DNA of 64,000 nt from Silene conica. Its lineage: Eukaryota > Streptophyta > Magnoliopsida > Caryophyllales > Caryophyllaceae. Of this stretch, positions 48,501 through 60,368 are shown one piece after another. Where the stretch lies: assembly GCA_029255685.2 (NCBI GenBank), contig CM055311.2:5070269-5134268 (forward strand), read 5' to 3'. The notes beneath the pieces were generated by a model. The model searched no databases. It was not told the origin of the DNA and saw only the letters and a program-made list of their open reading frames with translations. Every line of letters starts with the position of its first letter. The first letter of the stretch is position 1. The position numbers and the translations under genes are program-made.

Positions 48501-49657
48501 AAGTCTTGAAAAATCCAAAAAGAAAAATGTAAATACGTGTTTTGAAAAAGAAAAAGGCTAGCAACTAGTCCCTTCCATCAAGGGGACTTAGAAAAAGCCG
48601 TTGCTACAATAACGCGGTCTTTTGATGTTTTTGCACGCGTACCGGGTTTACACATTTTTTTGCATGAGATTTGATTTTCAAGTCATGTGTTAGGGTGTAG
48701 ACGTTGTTCGGTGTTTCTCATAATGACCGCCTTGTATAAGTTTGTGATGGGTCCGATTTTTCCAAAGTAAGTGGGGTTTATGCAATTTTTGCTTGGTTTT
48801 GCAAAAACCAAAGTTAGGGCATAGACGTTTCTTAGTTGTTGTAATAAGGTGTTGTGTTGATTATGGCGACCATTCTTGTTTTTGAACCTCAAATCCTAGA
48901 ACGGTGCTTGCACCAAACCGTTTTCACCTAACCCAAGCCCCATTACATCCTTGTAGTTGTTCTCATCATGTGCATTTGCATTTTTCATTGATGTTTGGAT
49001 GGAGTACCATTCTAGATTGCGGGCATGCTTCGCAAGTTGAGGTAGGTGAGTGATTTTGGTTACTTTTTGTCACAAAAATCACCCCCCTTTCTTTCCTTGT
49101 GTGTTGAGTGTCACCCGTGAGAGTCGGTACTTAGGGTCCTTTTATCGGTTATGGGTCTTGCATGGAGTCGAATCATGTGTGTGTCGTGTCATTCTTGGAA
49201 GTATAGCTTAATACTTCCGTTTACCCACCTTGAATTAGTTTCTTGGTCTTTGGTGATGTCATTCTTGGTTGCTTGAGCTTGATTTAGGGGTTTGACACCT
49301 TGGTTAGACTTTGAGTCGGCATCCTCCGCTATAGACCGCCTTTGTTTTGTTTTTCAAAACCCCGCTTGAATGAGGCAAGCGGTTTTCTTTTCCTTTTTCC
49401 GATGCATGTTGCTTGTCTATACGTGTTATGTTTTTACTTGTTGGCATCAAAAGTTTTGTAGCAAGACCATACTTGCCTTGCAATAGGGCATTCTTCCTCA
49501 TGAATGTCAAATTGTGAGTTGAAAGGGCTACGGGTGTAGCTAAACCCGATTTGGCTTCTAGTTAGCTTAGTTAGTTTGTTTCTTTGTTTTTAATAAGGGT
49601 TATGTAGCTACTTGATCTCTTACTCGAGGACGAGTAAGGTTTAGGTGTGGGGAATTC
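45536..49657 (+). pseudogene. First Athila internal region, deletion derivative
   Basis: It begins with the primer site and about 90 bp of leader, then joins at a TTGGT overlap (45624-45628) to sequence equal to 56335-60368. The 4,997 bases holding gag, protease and the first part of the ORF-1-like region are absent. From the join to LTR B, 4,034 bp match the second copy with only about 2 differences. Confidence 0.88.
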
Positions 49658-51239
49658 TGATGAGCCCAAATTTGGTCATTATTTTCTCTTGTTTTCCTTT
49701 TATTTCGATCCCGTTTCACCCCCGTTTGGCACGATTTCGCCCCTTTTTGTACCCGATATCTCTCTTCTACATGTTTGGTTGCCATGTTGTAGGACTTGGC
49801 GCGGGAATGAAGAAACGGGAGCAAAACGTGGTGAAATCAAGGCAAAATAGGAGGAAAAGAGCTGAAATGACAAAATGGGGTCCTCAGCCGGTAGGCCGGC
49901 GGCCGGTCCGCCGGCTGGGAGCCCCTTTGCCTATTTTTGAAGAAAATGGTACAGACCATGGAGAATACATCCCCAGCCGGTGGCCAACTGGCAGCCGGCT
50001 GACCGGCTAGGACCCCCTCACCATTGCTTCTATTGATTTCAAGTCAGACCTCTGAGGATGCATCCCCAGCCGGTGGCCAACCGGCAGCCGGCCCACCGGC
50101 TGGCAGTACCTGAGCATTGAAGAAAAAAAGAAGAAATTTTCAGAAGTCCAAATTTGGACTCTCAGCCGGTCACAGACCGGCAGCCGGTCGACCGGCTGGG
50201 AGTCGCTTTTCAGAAATTCGCGCACTATATAAACCCGCACTTAGTCTTTCATTGGAGAACGGATTCTTAAGCTTATTTTTAGGGTTTTTACTGTTTTGAT
50301 TACTTAATACTTAGACTCAAAAACACTCTTAAATATTTTTAAACTTCTTTAGATCCTTACTTAATCTTTCAATATTTGTTAATCTCTCTTTAGGATTCTA
50401 CTTAGCCTTGTTATTAAGCAATTGTAAGAGGATATTTTGGGTGGTAGTTTGGAGGATTTGAAAAAGAGTCTTTCAACTTGTTATCCAAGCTACTTCCTTT
50501 TCCATTGTTATTGGTATAATTCTTCTAATCTTTACTTAGTTTTTACTTTTATTTAAGTTTCCTTTGAATCAATTGTTCATCCTTTGTTTGTTCATGATGT
50601 TTAGCTTTTGTTCATGCCCTATTCACATGTTTTCATTTACCATGAGTGAGTAGTCTCCTTGCTAGGGTAAGGGGTGATCTAGGGTGTTGTTTAGATGATA
50701 AGTTCATGCTAGTAAGTTGATTAGTTGTTCTTAAAAAAGTAGTCTTCCATTTGTTGCATGCTAGGTGTTTGATGATTTGCCTCAACGAAAGTTGGGCTTT
50801 GATTTTAGCGTGACTTGCCTTTAGCGACGGTTGGGGGTTTGTCTTAGCATGTTTAATGGTTGGTTGTGGTATTTGTAGCGAAAGCTAGGGTATTCCGACC
50901 TAGGTTAGTCGACTCGAGAGAAGAGACTACCCGAGACTATTTGTTTTAGACCTTCTAGTTTTCTTTCTAGCATCTTCGTCTAGCCACCTTGGTGACCCCC
51001 GAAACCCTAGTTTTCTCATCCATCGATTCAATCTTATTTAGTTGCTTTAATTGTTTGTTTTAGTTGTTCCTTAGTCATTAGTCATTCACAAGCCTATTAC
51101 CCTCGACTCTCGCATAAACTAGAACATAATTACACAACTATCCCCACCGTCTTCGTGTTCGACAACCCGTTTATACTACTTAATTGGGTTTTTACAAATG
51201 TGTTTGATGCCGGTATTGACGACAAAAACCGGGCCATCA
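49658..51239 (+). repeat. Athila LTR B (middle)
   Basis: 1,582 bp. It serves as the 3' LTR of the first copy and the 5' LTR of the second, with the purine tract GTGTGGGGAATTC before it and a primer site after it. It shows no private change against A and C together. Confidence 0.92.
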
Positions 51240-51411
51240 AAATGGCGCCGTTGCCGGGGACGGTGTTAGAAGTTGTGTAGTTTAGTTTTAGTTTTAGTCT
51301 TGAGTTAGTTGAGCTTGTTTTTGTTTTGATCAAAGATTTGGTAGTTAATTGTAGAGTGTTTGTTTTATTGCTCACCCTAGTGTTTAACAAGCACTAGGAC
51401 GACTAATTTGT

Positions 51412-54400
51412 TTGCTAAGTTTTATGCCTAGGGGTGACTCTAACTCTTTGTTGTCATCTTCCGAACCGGAGAGGCTCTTTCGGGCCTTAAGGAGGAAGAC
51501 CATTGCAAGGGTAAGAATTGCATCCCAAGCATCTACTAGCCAAAACAACCCCTCTTCATCCGAACCACCAAGTCCCAATCAAAGCAATCCTAGCCCAACA
51601 TCCGAAAGTTTTGACAATCCGTTTTATCAATCACCACCACAATCACCACACTTTCCAAACAACCATCAAATTCATATAATGGCCGCTCTTCGTGATCATA
51701 ACCGGCCCAATCACAATGACACCACCAATCCAATCAACTTCGGGGCTCTTGTTCCTCAAAATTTCGAAATACACCCTTCGCAAATGAGTTCAATCGAGAA
51801 GAATGCCTTTAGCGGGGCTTCTCACGAAGATGCTCATGGGCACTTGAGAAAGTTCAAGGGTAAGGTCGCAATGATAAAGAAAACGGGAGTACCCAAGGAG
51901 ACACTAAGGCTTATGCTTTTCCCCTATTCCTTAACCGACAAGGCGGATAGGTGGTTAAATGTCCATGCTCCGAATACATTCACCACATGGGACGACTTGG
52001 CAACGACTTTCCTTGCCAAGTACTACCCATCCTCCAAGACCGCGATGCTCCGAAATGAGATAACTCAGTTTCAACAAGACGAGGGAGAATCTTTGGGAGA
52101 AGCTTGGGATAGATACCAAGATTTGCTTGCTAAGTGCCCACACCACGGGATACCACCTTGGTACACAACCCAAACCTTTTTTCAGACTCTTCTCCCCCGG
52201 ACTAAAGAAATGGTTAATGCATCGGCGGGTGGTAGCTTTGACCACTTGCCACATGAGGAGGGAACAGAACTCATCAAGAAGATCGTTGATTCGGAGGAAA
52301 ATTATGGTACTAGGGGGAATGTCTTGAGGAAGAGTAGCAAGTACCCTAGTGAGCACATTTCCAATGCAAAGGCAAACGAAGAAACCAATGCCAAGTTGGA
52401 CATGTTAACCAAGAAATTGGAAGAATTGACAAAGGGCTCCACTACCAAAGAAACCAAGAGCAAAGTCCCGGGAATGTACCAAGTAAATAGTGTTGCTTCA
52501 TGTGACTTATGTGGGGGATGCGGGCATACTTTTGATGTGTGTGCAAACAACAATTCCTATGAGGGAAGTGAGAGTATGGAGGAGGTATATGCTTTCCAAG
52601 CCTTTAACAACCCAAAAAACCCCAATACTTTTAACCCAAATTCGAACTATTACCATCAAGGGATCCGAGGAAGCCCCTATATGAGTTACAAAAGTACCAA
52701 TGTGTTGAATCCACATCAAATTCAACAACCTCAAGGGCAAAACCCCCCCGGTTTTCAACCAAGGGGTGGAAACTTCGACCCGAGGAACAATTTCAACAAC
52801 AACAATTTCTACCAAGGCAACCAATCTAATCAAGCCAATCAAGGCTTTCAACAAAGTTTCAATGACCCGAACTTTAATCCAAATTTCCAAAACAACCAAA
52901 ACCCACAAAATTTCAATGCAAACTTCAATAACAACAACCCAAACTTCAACAACCAATACCACAACCCAAACCACCAACAAAACTTCCACAACAACAATTT
53001 CAACAATCAAAGCCTCAATGACCAAAATTTCAATCAACAATTTCCTAACCACCACTAAAACCCAAACTTCAACAATCAAGGTCCCAAAACAAATCAACAA
53101 AGTGGGGGTGCAAGGAATGACTACGGGTTTCCCTTTCCCCTTACCAACACACCTCATCAAGATCTCTCAAGTGACTCTCAAGTTGGAGAGTTGCTTAAAC
53201 TTGTGAAAGGCATGCAAGCGACACATAATCAAGAAATGATGAATTTGAAGATGGCTAACCAAAAAGAGATCCGGGAGATGGAGGCTAGAGTTGCTTCACA
53301 AGCCTTAGCCAACCCACAAAGGCCACCGGGCGGCTTTGTTGCCCAAGGTCAAATCTCCCGGGACGCTTAAAAACCACATGGTGTCAATGCTATTATGACA
53401 AGCAAACATGAGCAACCAATGCTTGAGAAGAGGGATGATGAAGGAGGGTCCAAGGTAGAGCAAGTTATGACGGTATTTGGGAGTGGAAGTGAGGAGTGTG
53501 TTGAGGAGGAGGTGATGGTGATGGTGCCCAACACTCCTCCGGATGATTGTAATGAAGTCGACATTGATGACTTGAACTTTGTGATGCAACAAGTCTTGAA
53601 CATTCCGAAGAAGAATTGTGATGGAGGCCCGAGTGCTAAAGGGAAAGAGGTCCATGTGATAGAAGAAGAGGACCATGGATATGTGGAGAGCCTCATGGAG
53701 AGAATAATGTGCGAATTCTTTCGTAAAATCACCAAGGGGGACCCTCGTTGCAATGAGTTGATCAAACTTGTTGAGGAAGTAGAGGCCACAATCCCCTCCA
53801 CCCAAGAAAAGAGGGAAGTCAATGCCATTTCATTAGTGGCGAAAAAGATTCCAAGAGATTTGCCGATTAAGTTAGGAGACCCGGGGAGCTTCTCTATTCA
53901 ATGCTCCGTAGGAGGAAGAAACATTGAGCACGCCTTGTGCGATCTTGGAGCAAGTGTGAGTGTTATCCCACTTGCCATGGCCAAAAGATTGAACATTAAG
54001 CACTTGTCCCCTCCTATAACGGACATTACTCTTGCCGACGGGACGGTTAGACCTACTATTGGGGTCCTTGAAGATGCGGTGGTCAAGGTTGGATCACTTT
54101 CCATCCCCACCGATTTTATGGTCGTCGATATTCCGGTCGGTGAAAGCTCTTTCATTATCCTTGGGAGGCCCTTCTTGGCCACCGGAGGAGCAATCATTGA
54201 TGTGAAAAGAGGTGGGCTAACCTTTCAAGTTGGAGATGAGTTGTGTGAACTCGTGCTCCCGGATGCTCCGGACAAGAACCTTGAGGATAGACACAAAACC
54301 GTGAACTTGATTGCTACAATGGGGAGAGTTGAGCTTTAGGTGAAATTTGATGAGAAAGGTCCCAAAGAAGATGTTAAGCTCAACCATTGTGAGCCATTTT

Positions 54401-54648
54401 GTGAGAAAGTGGAAAAGCCCATTGGCAAGGAAGAAGAAATGAGTTCAAGTAGTTTATTCAAAGACCCCGAAAGTGGAAGGGGGGTGTTGAAGGAGCTCCT
54501 TTTGAAAAAGAATGTGAAGATTCGAGAACCGGGGTTGAGCAATATGGAAACCCGAAGTGCAAGCAAGGTCGAGTGCCCGGCCGAGGCTTTTGACCTTTTC
54601 TTAAGGTCCCTAGCTAGCATGGACGAGGTTTCAACCTACAAGACTTGA
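51412..54648 (+). pseudogene. Athila gag and protease region
   Basis: The gag (about 51412-53058) has the Athila-type retrotransposon gag domain (KADRWLNVHAPNTFTTWDDL, FLAKYYP, GESLGEAWDRYQDLL), a cysteine-rich knuckle-like SCDLCGGCGHTFDVC near 52498-52542 and a long Asn/Gln/Phe-rich tail. The protease follows (about 53820-54310) with CDLGASVSVIP as active site and FIILGRPFLAT. No RT, RNase H or integrase follows. About two breaks lie in this stretch. Confidence 0.85.
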
Positions 54649-54915
54649 TGATTGATCATGAAAGGTTTGGTGGAGTCACTTAACAACCACCGTTTGTAAG
54701 TATTAGTTTCCTTTAGTTCATCTAGATTGCATGATAGTTTCATGGTTAGTTCGGTTTTAGTTTAATTTTTAGCTTGCATGAGATATTTGGATATGTTTGT
54801 TGCTTGTTGGTGGATAATTCATGAGTATAGTCGGAGGATTATGAGCAAAACCGTCGTAGGCAAAGTTGATTTTTATGTTCAAATTAAATTATTTCTCGAA
54901 ATGGTGTACAGGTAC
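54649..54915 (+). other. Spacer between protease and the palindromic module array
   Basis: No coding that I can support. In autonomous Athila elements RT, RNase H and integrase would follow the protease, so their loss must lie in or near this stretch. Confidence 0.5.
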
Positions 54916-55490
54916 TCCCAGCCGGCCCACCGGCCGACGGTACCCTACCGGCTGGGAGGACCTGGACACATTTCTATTTTTGATAGTTTATTTGGGCAGA
55001 TTTCAGATTTTGCATCCCCAGCCTGTACCAAACCGGAAGCCGGTGAGCCGGCTGAGAAGACGATGACTTGTTCAAAAATCGGAAAATTCAAGAGGAAATG
55101 ATTCCCAGCCGGTCGGCCGGCAGCCGGTCCACCGGCTGAGAATCATGTATTGTGTGAACCAAAGTGAAGAAAAAGAAAGGAGAAGGAATCCCCAGCCGGT
55201 CGGCCGGCAGCCGGTCCGCCGGCTGGGAGTGTTTGTAAGTGAAGTTTGTTGAAGAAAGAAGACGAAGAAAGCTCCCCAGCCGGTAGGCCGGCAGCCGGTC
55301 CGCCGGCTGGGAGTGTTTTTGTGAGTGAAAAAAGAAGAAGAGAAGACAAAGGAGATTCGAAGACATGATTTTGAGCCGGTCCGCCGGCTCAGAATCAAAC
55401 CCTAGAAAAAATTCGAAAAAAAAAAAAAAAAAATGCAAACCCTAACCCCCAGCCGGTCGACCGGCGGCTGGTCCCAGACCGGCTGGGAGG
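54916..55490. repeat. Seven palindromic CCGG modules before the ORF-1-like region
   Basis: Modules lie at about 54918-54957, 55018-55056, 55105-55141, 55191-55227, 55276-55311, 55373-55393 and 55448-55489, with spacing of about 85-100 bases. Most have the form CAGCCGGT...GGCCGGCAGCCGGT...CCGGCTGG. They match the LTR modules and lie about 270-840 bases before the ORF-1-like start. The peptide readings across them are not real proteins. Confidence 0.85.
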
Positions 55491-55757
55491 GGCCTGTCGC
55501 GAAAAATAAAACTCATTTCACCTTCTTTTTCCCTCATTCCACTTCATTTCTTCTTCTTACTTTCTTCTTACTTCCTTATTTCCTCATCTCCCATTCATCC
55601 CTTACCTTCAAAAACACCCACAAACTTCACCAAACTCTCTCAAATCAAAACCCCCTTTATTCCCTCATCACTTCTCCTTCAAATAACCATGTCGGGAAGA
55701 ACAGAAAGGCGATCCAAATCAAGGCACGACCCTTCGGTGGAGTAAGATGTTCAAAAT

Positions 55758-57407
55758 GTGATGGAGAGTTGCAACATTGGCCCGGATCCTTGCTTTCCCG
55801 GTCTCACCTTTGCTTCAATTCAACAAAAAGGTAATTTCACCTATTTTAAGAATCGCCCCCTTCACCCAACTAGGTTTATTGATAGAGCCGGATTGAGAGA
55901 ATTAGGGATTGAGAAAATAACTGCGGCTCTTTTTGAGGGTTTGGGTATGAAAACCTTGTATGAGACAAAACCGGTTCACACATCTCCCCGGTTAACTTGG
56001 GAGTTTTTGAGTTCGTTGGTTGTTACTCAGAACCGAACTTTGGGGAAAGTTGCATTTTTAGAGTTCCGATTGATGAATAGGGAACATCGTCTCACATTAG
56101 AGGAATTTGCCTTAATTTTTGGGCTAGACGGAAAATTGCCCATTAAGCCTCCGGAGGGCTTTGATACCGAGCTCATTTGGACAGCCATCACCGGTCTTGT
56201 AAGTGATAGAAGCAGAAAGAAACCGGCTAATAGGGTGCATTTGGCACCGATTAGGATATGGCATAGGTTCATGGGGTGGACCGTTTTCTCTAGGGATGAA
56301 CCGCACAACTTCACTACTACGGAGCTTGAGATACTTGGTTGTTACTTGGTTGGTGGCCCGAAGTTAAACATTGCTCACCATATGGCCCTTCACTTGAGTA
56401 GGTTGGCATCCCAACCTCAGCTTACTACCCCCATTTGTGTTGGGGGGATGGTCACTTTGATTGCCAACTACCGTTGTCAGAGGCACTTCACGGTCGACTT
56501 CATTCAGGGTGAGAATGTGTTATCTAGCTGATACTTGCAGGATGCTTTGGGGTGGGTACGGTATAACCCCAGTGATCGCAAAGAGTATTGGCAGATTCGG
56601 GTTGACAACAAATTCAATAATTCAGTCCCTTTGCCAAACACCGAGTTGATGAAAGTTGTGCCGGGGAAGACCTCTTACCTCCTTGATATCGAGGCGGACC
56701 CCGAGGACCTCCCACCAGACCAGCGTGCCCCGAGAGTCTACGCCAGAGATAGAGTCGGTGCCACTCCTTCCGACCTCCAGTTTGAGCCTTTTCAGCAGCC
56801 CTCCATTTCCATGTCCCAGTTCCAGAGTGGTCCCTCATACTTCCAGGGATCCACCTCCGGTTCATCTTCATCTTCATGCCCGCAAGAGCTTATTGATTTC
56901 ATGGCCCGGGTTGACTTGGGCATGAAAAGTGCAGCGGATCTAGCGGACCAGCGCCAAGCAGTGGCCGATGAGCGCCATAGGGATTTGACCTATAGGCTTG
57001 ATTACCTCTACCATGATCAAGCCTATGGGACATTTCCGAGTTATGATCGGTCCGTTCGCGAGGGTTATCATCATCCGGATAGTGGTCGACCGTCATACTA
57101 CATGCCTCCTGATAGGGGTTATGTGCCCCCCGAGGGGCGTTTTTACGGGGAGATTAATGTTTCCCCGGGGTACTTCTCCAACCCGATCTTTCCACCGAAT
57201 TTTCGTGGAGTCCCGGACCCTCCCCCTCGAGGACACCCTTCTCCTCATGGCATGTATGGTGACCCGGGAGCTAGTGGGTCGCATGTCTCTCCTTTCCGTG
57301 ATTTTGTGACCAACCCGGGCGACTACATGGTGGTTGATGAGGGCAATGGCGATGGAGATGTAAGCGGTACCGGCGGTGATGGTGATGAAGATGATGGTGA
57401 TGAGTGA
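55758..57407 (+). pseudogene. ATHILA ORF-1-like region
   Basis: The first part has features of the plant ATHILA ORF-1 family: RFIDRAGLRELGI, TWEFLSSLVV, EFRLMNREHRLTLEEFALIFG and a later GGPKLNIAHHM segment. The second part is Pro/Ser/Gly-rich and ends in an acidic tail (GDGDEDDGDE). It follows the palindromic modules, which could serve as a promoter for it. It has at least one break. Part of it is duplicated in the first internal region (45634-46696). Confidence 0.7.
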
Positions 57408-60368
57408 CCACCTTTGGAGGTGGTTGGTGATGACTTTGCTCCCATGGAAAAATCCAAAGCAAGTAACTCCCTTAATCCAAATTTCGATTTAGTTTGCATT
57501 TCCTTTATAGCATGCATTTAGAGTAGTTAATTTAGTTTACTTAGTTAGTTTTAGTTTCCTTTTCATGTTTTCACATCATTAGTTTAGATGCATATAGTTG
57601 CATTCATTTAGATGCATTAGATTTATATTTTTGTATTATATTGTCACATATAGATTGCATACATGTAGTTTAGAGCATTTAGTTTGCATTTAGTTTAGTT
57701 TTTAGTTTTTCATCTTCTTTTGTTTCTTTTTGTTTTTATTGCTTTCATAAAAATCAAAAATCCAAAAAAATTGAAAAACCAAAAACTTTCAAAAATATGT
57801 TCTTTATTTTCCGGTTTTCCTCCTCACATTATGCATATAAATAAGTGTGGGGAGGAAGAACCGTTTATTTCAAAAAAAAAAAAAAATACAAAAACAAGTT
57901 TTATTTTATCAAAAATTTCAAAAAAGCCAAAAACATGTTGTTTTCGCTCTTTTTCTTCATTTCCCCCTTTGCACTCTGTTACATTGAGGACAATGTAAAT
58001 CTTAAGCGTGGGGAGGGAAAATATCCACTTTGTGAATATTTGTTTGCTTTTGTAAATACGAAAAAACTTCAAAAATACCAAAAAATCGAAAAATTTCAAA
58101 AATTTCAAAAAATATGTTCTTCCTTTCTTTTGTTTTTGTTCTTTGTTTGTTTTGTATATATATGCTTGGTGGACTAACAAGTTGCAGATATGACGACAAC
58201 CCGAGGCATTAGGAGAATGAAGATGCTTGGTATACTCTTTCCTACTTCTTTCTCCCCCTCCCGATTTCTTTTTATGTTGATATCATGAAGGAGAACGGGA
58301 TTTTTGTGCTTTGGATGTTCCTTCGGGGAACTTGTGGTTGTTGTGGTTGATGTGCTGTTAGTTTAGCATTCTAGTTGTTGCTTGTTTGTTATGTTTAGTT
58401 TTAGTTTGCTTTTGTTTCACATGCTTTTTCATTTTCATAGTTTTGTGAATATGTGTTAGTCGGTTTTTCCGTTTTGTTTTTGTTTGTAAATATGCATAGG
58501 AGGTTGAATAGTGGAGGGTATATGCCGTCAATGATGATTTTTTGTCTTGCCTGTGTCTTTCCCCTCCTAATAGCTTGCACCGTTGATGTCACCTTGTTAG
58601 GGTTCTTGCTGGCAAGGACCCGGAAGTCTAGGCTTAATGACCAAGTTTCGACCACCTTGTGAGACCGTGTTAGACCTTGACTCGACCTAAGACCGACATT
58701 AGCTACTCAAATGTGAGGATAGAGCCTCCTTTATAGTCGGTCCATCAAACCGACTCAGTTTAGGATTGTGAGTAGTCCTCCTTACGTGGTGTGTTATGTT
58801 TTTACGCATAAGAATGACGCTCGTTCCTTATTTCCGTGATTTATGTTCATGTGCATGTGAGACAACTTTTGTTCCAAATAAATCAACTCCACATTTGCCA
58901 AATTAGCCTTGTTTTGACCCTTGCATCTTATTTCCCTTTTGTTTAACCACTTTGAGCCTTAACCTTTTCATTTGGCCTAAACTACTAAATGAACTACATC
59001 CCAAAAAACATCCTTCCTTGATCAAGAATGGTTGCTTTTATGGTGATTTGTAGGTGGTAGAGTCGGGAATTTAGATGCCGGTTGGTGGCTTCTTCCGTTG
59101 TGGTCTTTACTTTGTTTTTGTTTGGTGGTTGGGAGTTTGAAAAAGAAAAGAAACGAGAAAAAAAAATGAAAAAAAAGAAAGAAAATAGAAAAAGAAAGAA
59201 AAAAGTTGAAAAAGTCTTGAAAAATCCAAAAAGAAAAATGTAAATACGTGTTTTGAAAAAGAAAAAGGCTAGCAACTAGTCCCTTCCATCAAGGGGACTT
59301 AGAAAAAGCCGTTGCTACAATAACGCGGTCTTTTGATGTTTTTGCACGCGTACCGGGTTTACACATTTTTTTGCATGAGATTTGATTTTCAAGTCATGTG
59401 TTAGGGTGTAGACGTTGTTCGGTGTTTCTCATAATGACCGCCTTGTATAAGTTTGTGATGGGTCCGATTTTTCCAAAGTAAGTGGGGTTTATGCAATTTT
59501 TGCTTGGTTTTGCAAAAACCAAAGTTAGGGCATAGACGTTTCTTAGTTGTTGTAATAAGGTGTTGTGTTGATTATGGCGACCATTCTTGTTTTTGAACCT
59601 CAAATCCTAGAACGGTGCTTGCACCAAACCGTTTTCACCTAACCCAAGCCCCATTACATCCTTGTAGTTGTTCTCATCATGTGCATTTGCATTTTTCATT
59701 GATGTTTGGATGGAGTACCATTCTAGATTGCGGGCATGCTTCGCAAGTTGAGGTAGGTGAGTGATTTTGGTTACTTTTTGTCACAAAAATCACCCCCCTT
59801 TCTTTCCTTGTGTGTTGAGTGTCACCCGTGAGAGTCGGTACTTAGGGTCCTTTTATCGGTTATGGGTCTTGCATGGAGTCGAATCATGTGTGTGTCGTGT
59901 CATTCTTGGAAGTATAGCTTAATACTTCCGTTTACCCACCTTGAATTAGTTTCTTGGTCTTTGGTGATGTCATTCTTGGTTGCTTGAGCTTGATTTAGGG
60001 GTTTGACACCTTGGTTAGACTTTGAGTCGGCATCCTCCGCTATAGACCGCCTTTGTTTTGTTTTTCAAAACCCCGCTTGAATGAGGCAAGCGGTTTTCTT
60101 TTCCTTTTTCCGATGCATGTTGCTTGTCTATACGTGTTATGTTTTTACTTGTTGGCATCAAAAGTTTTGTAGCAAGACCATACTTGCCTTGCAATAGGGC
60201 ATTCTTCCTCATGAATGTCAAATTGTGAGTTGAAAGGGCTACGGGTGTAGCTAAACCCGATTTGGCTTCTAGTTAGCTTAGTTAGTTTGTTTCTTTGTTT
60301 TTAATAAGGGTTATGTAGCTACTTGATCTCTTACTCGAGGACGAGTAAGGTTTAGGTGTGGGGAATTC
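57408..60368 (+). other. Athila 3' non-coding region
   Basis: Nearly 3 kb without credible coding. It contains A/T-rich tracts, a purine block (59145-59215) and three similar G-rich words: AGTGTGGGGAGGAAG (57843), AGCGTGGGGAGGG (58004) and the real polypurine tract AGGTGTGGGGAATTC before LTR C. The same region in the first copy is 46697-49657. Confidence 0.7.

Noticed and set aside
52507-53206. Hydrophobic and Thr-rich frames opposite or beside Athila gag
   Set aside because: They are out-of-frame readings of the Asn/Gln/Phe-rich gag tail.
26207-55490. Peptides such as QPVGRLPADRLG read across the palindromic modules
   Set aside because: They appear in several frames on both strands because the modules are palindromic, and they have no start context or family match. 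They are nucleotide repeats.
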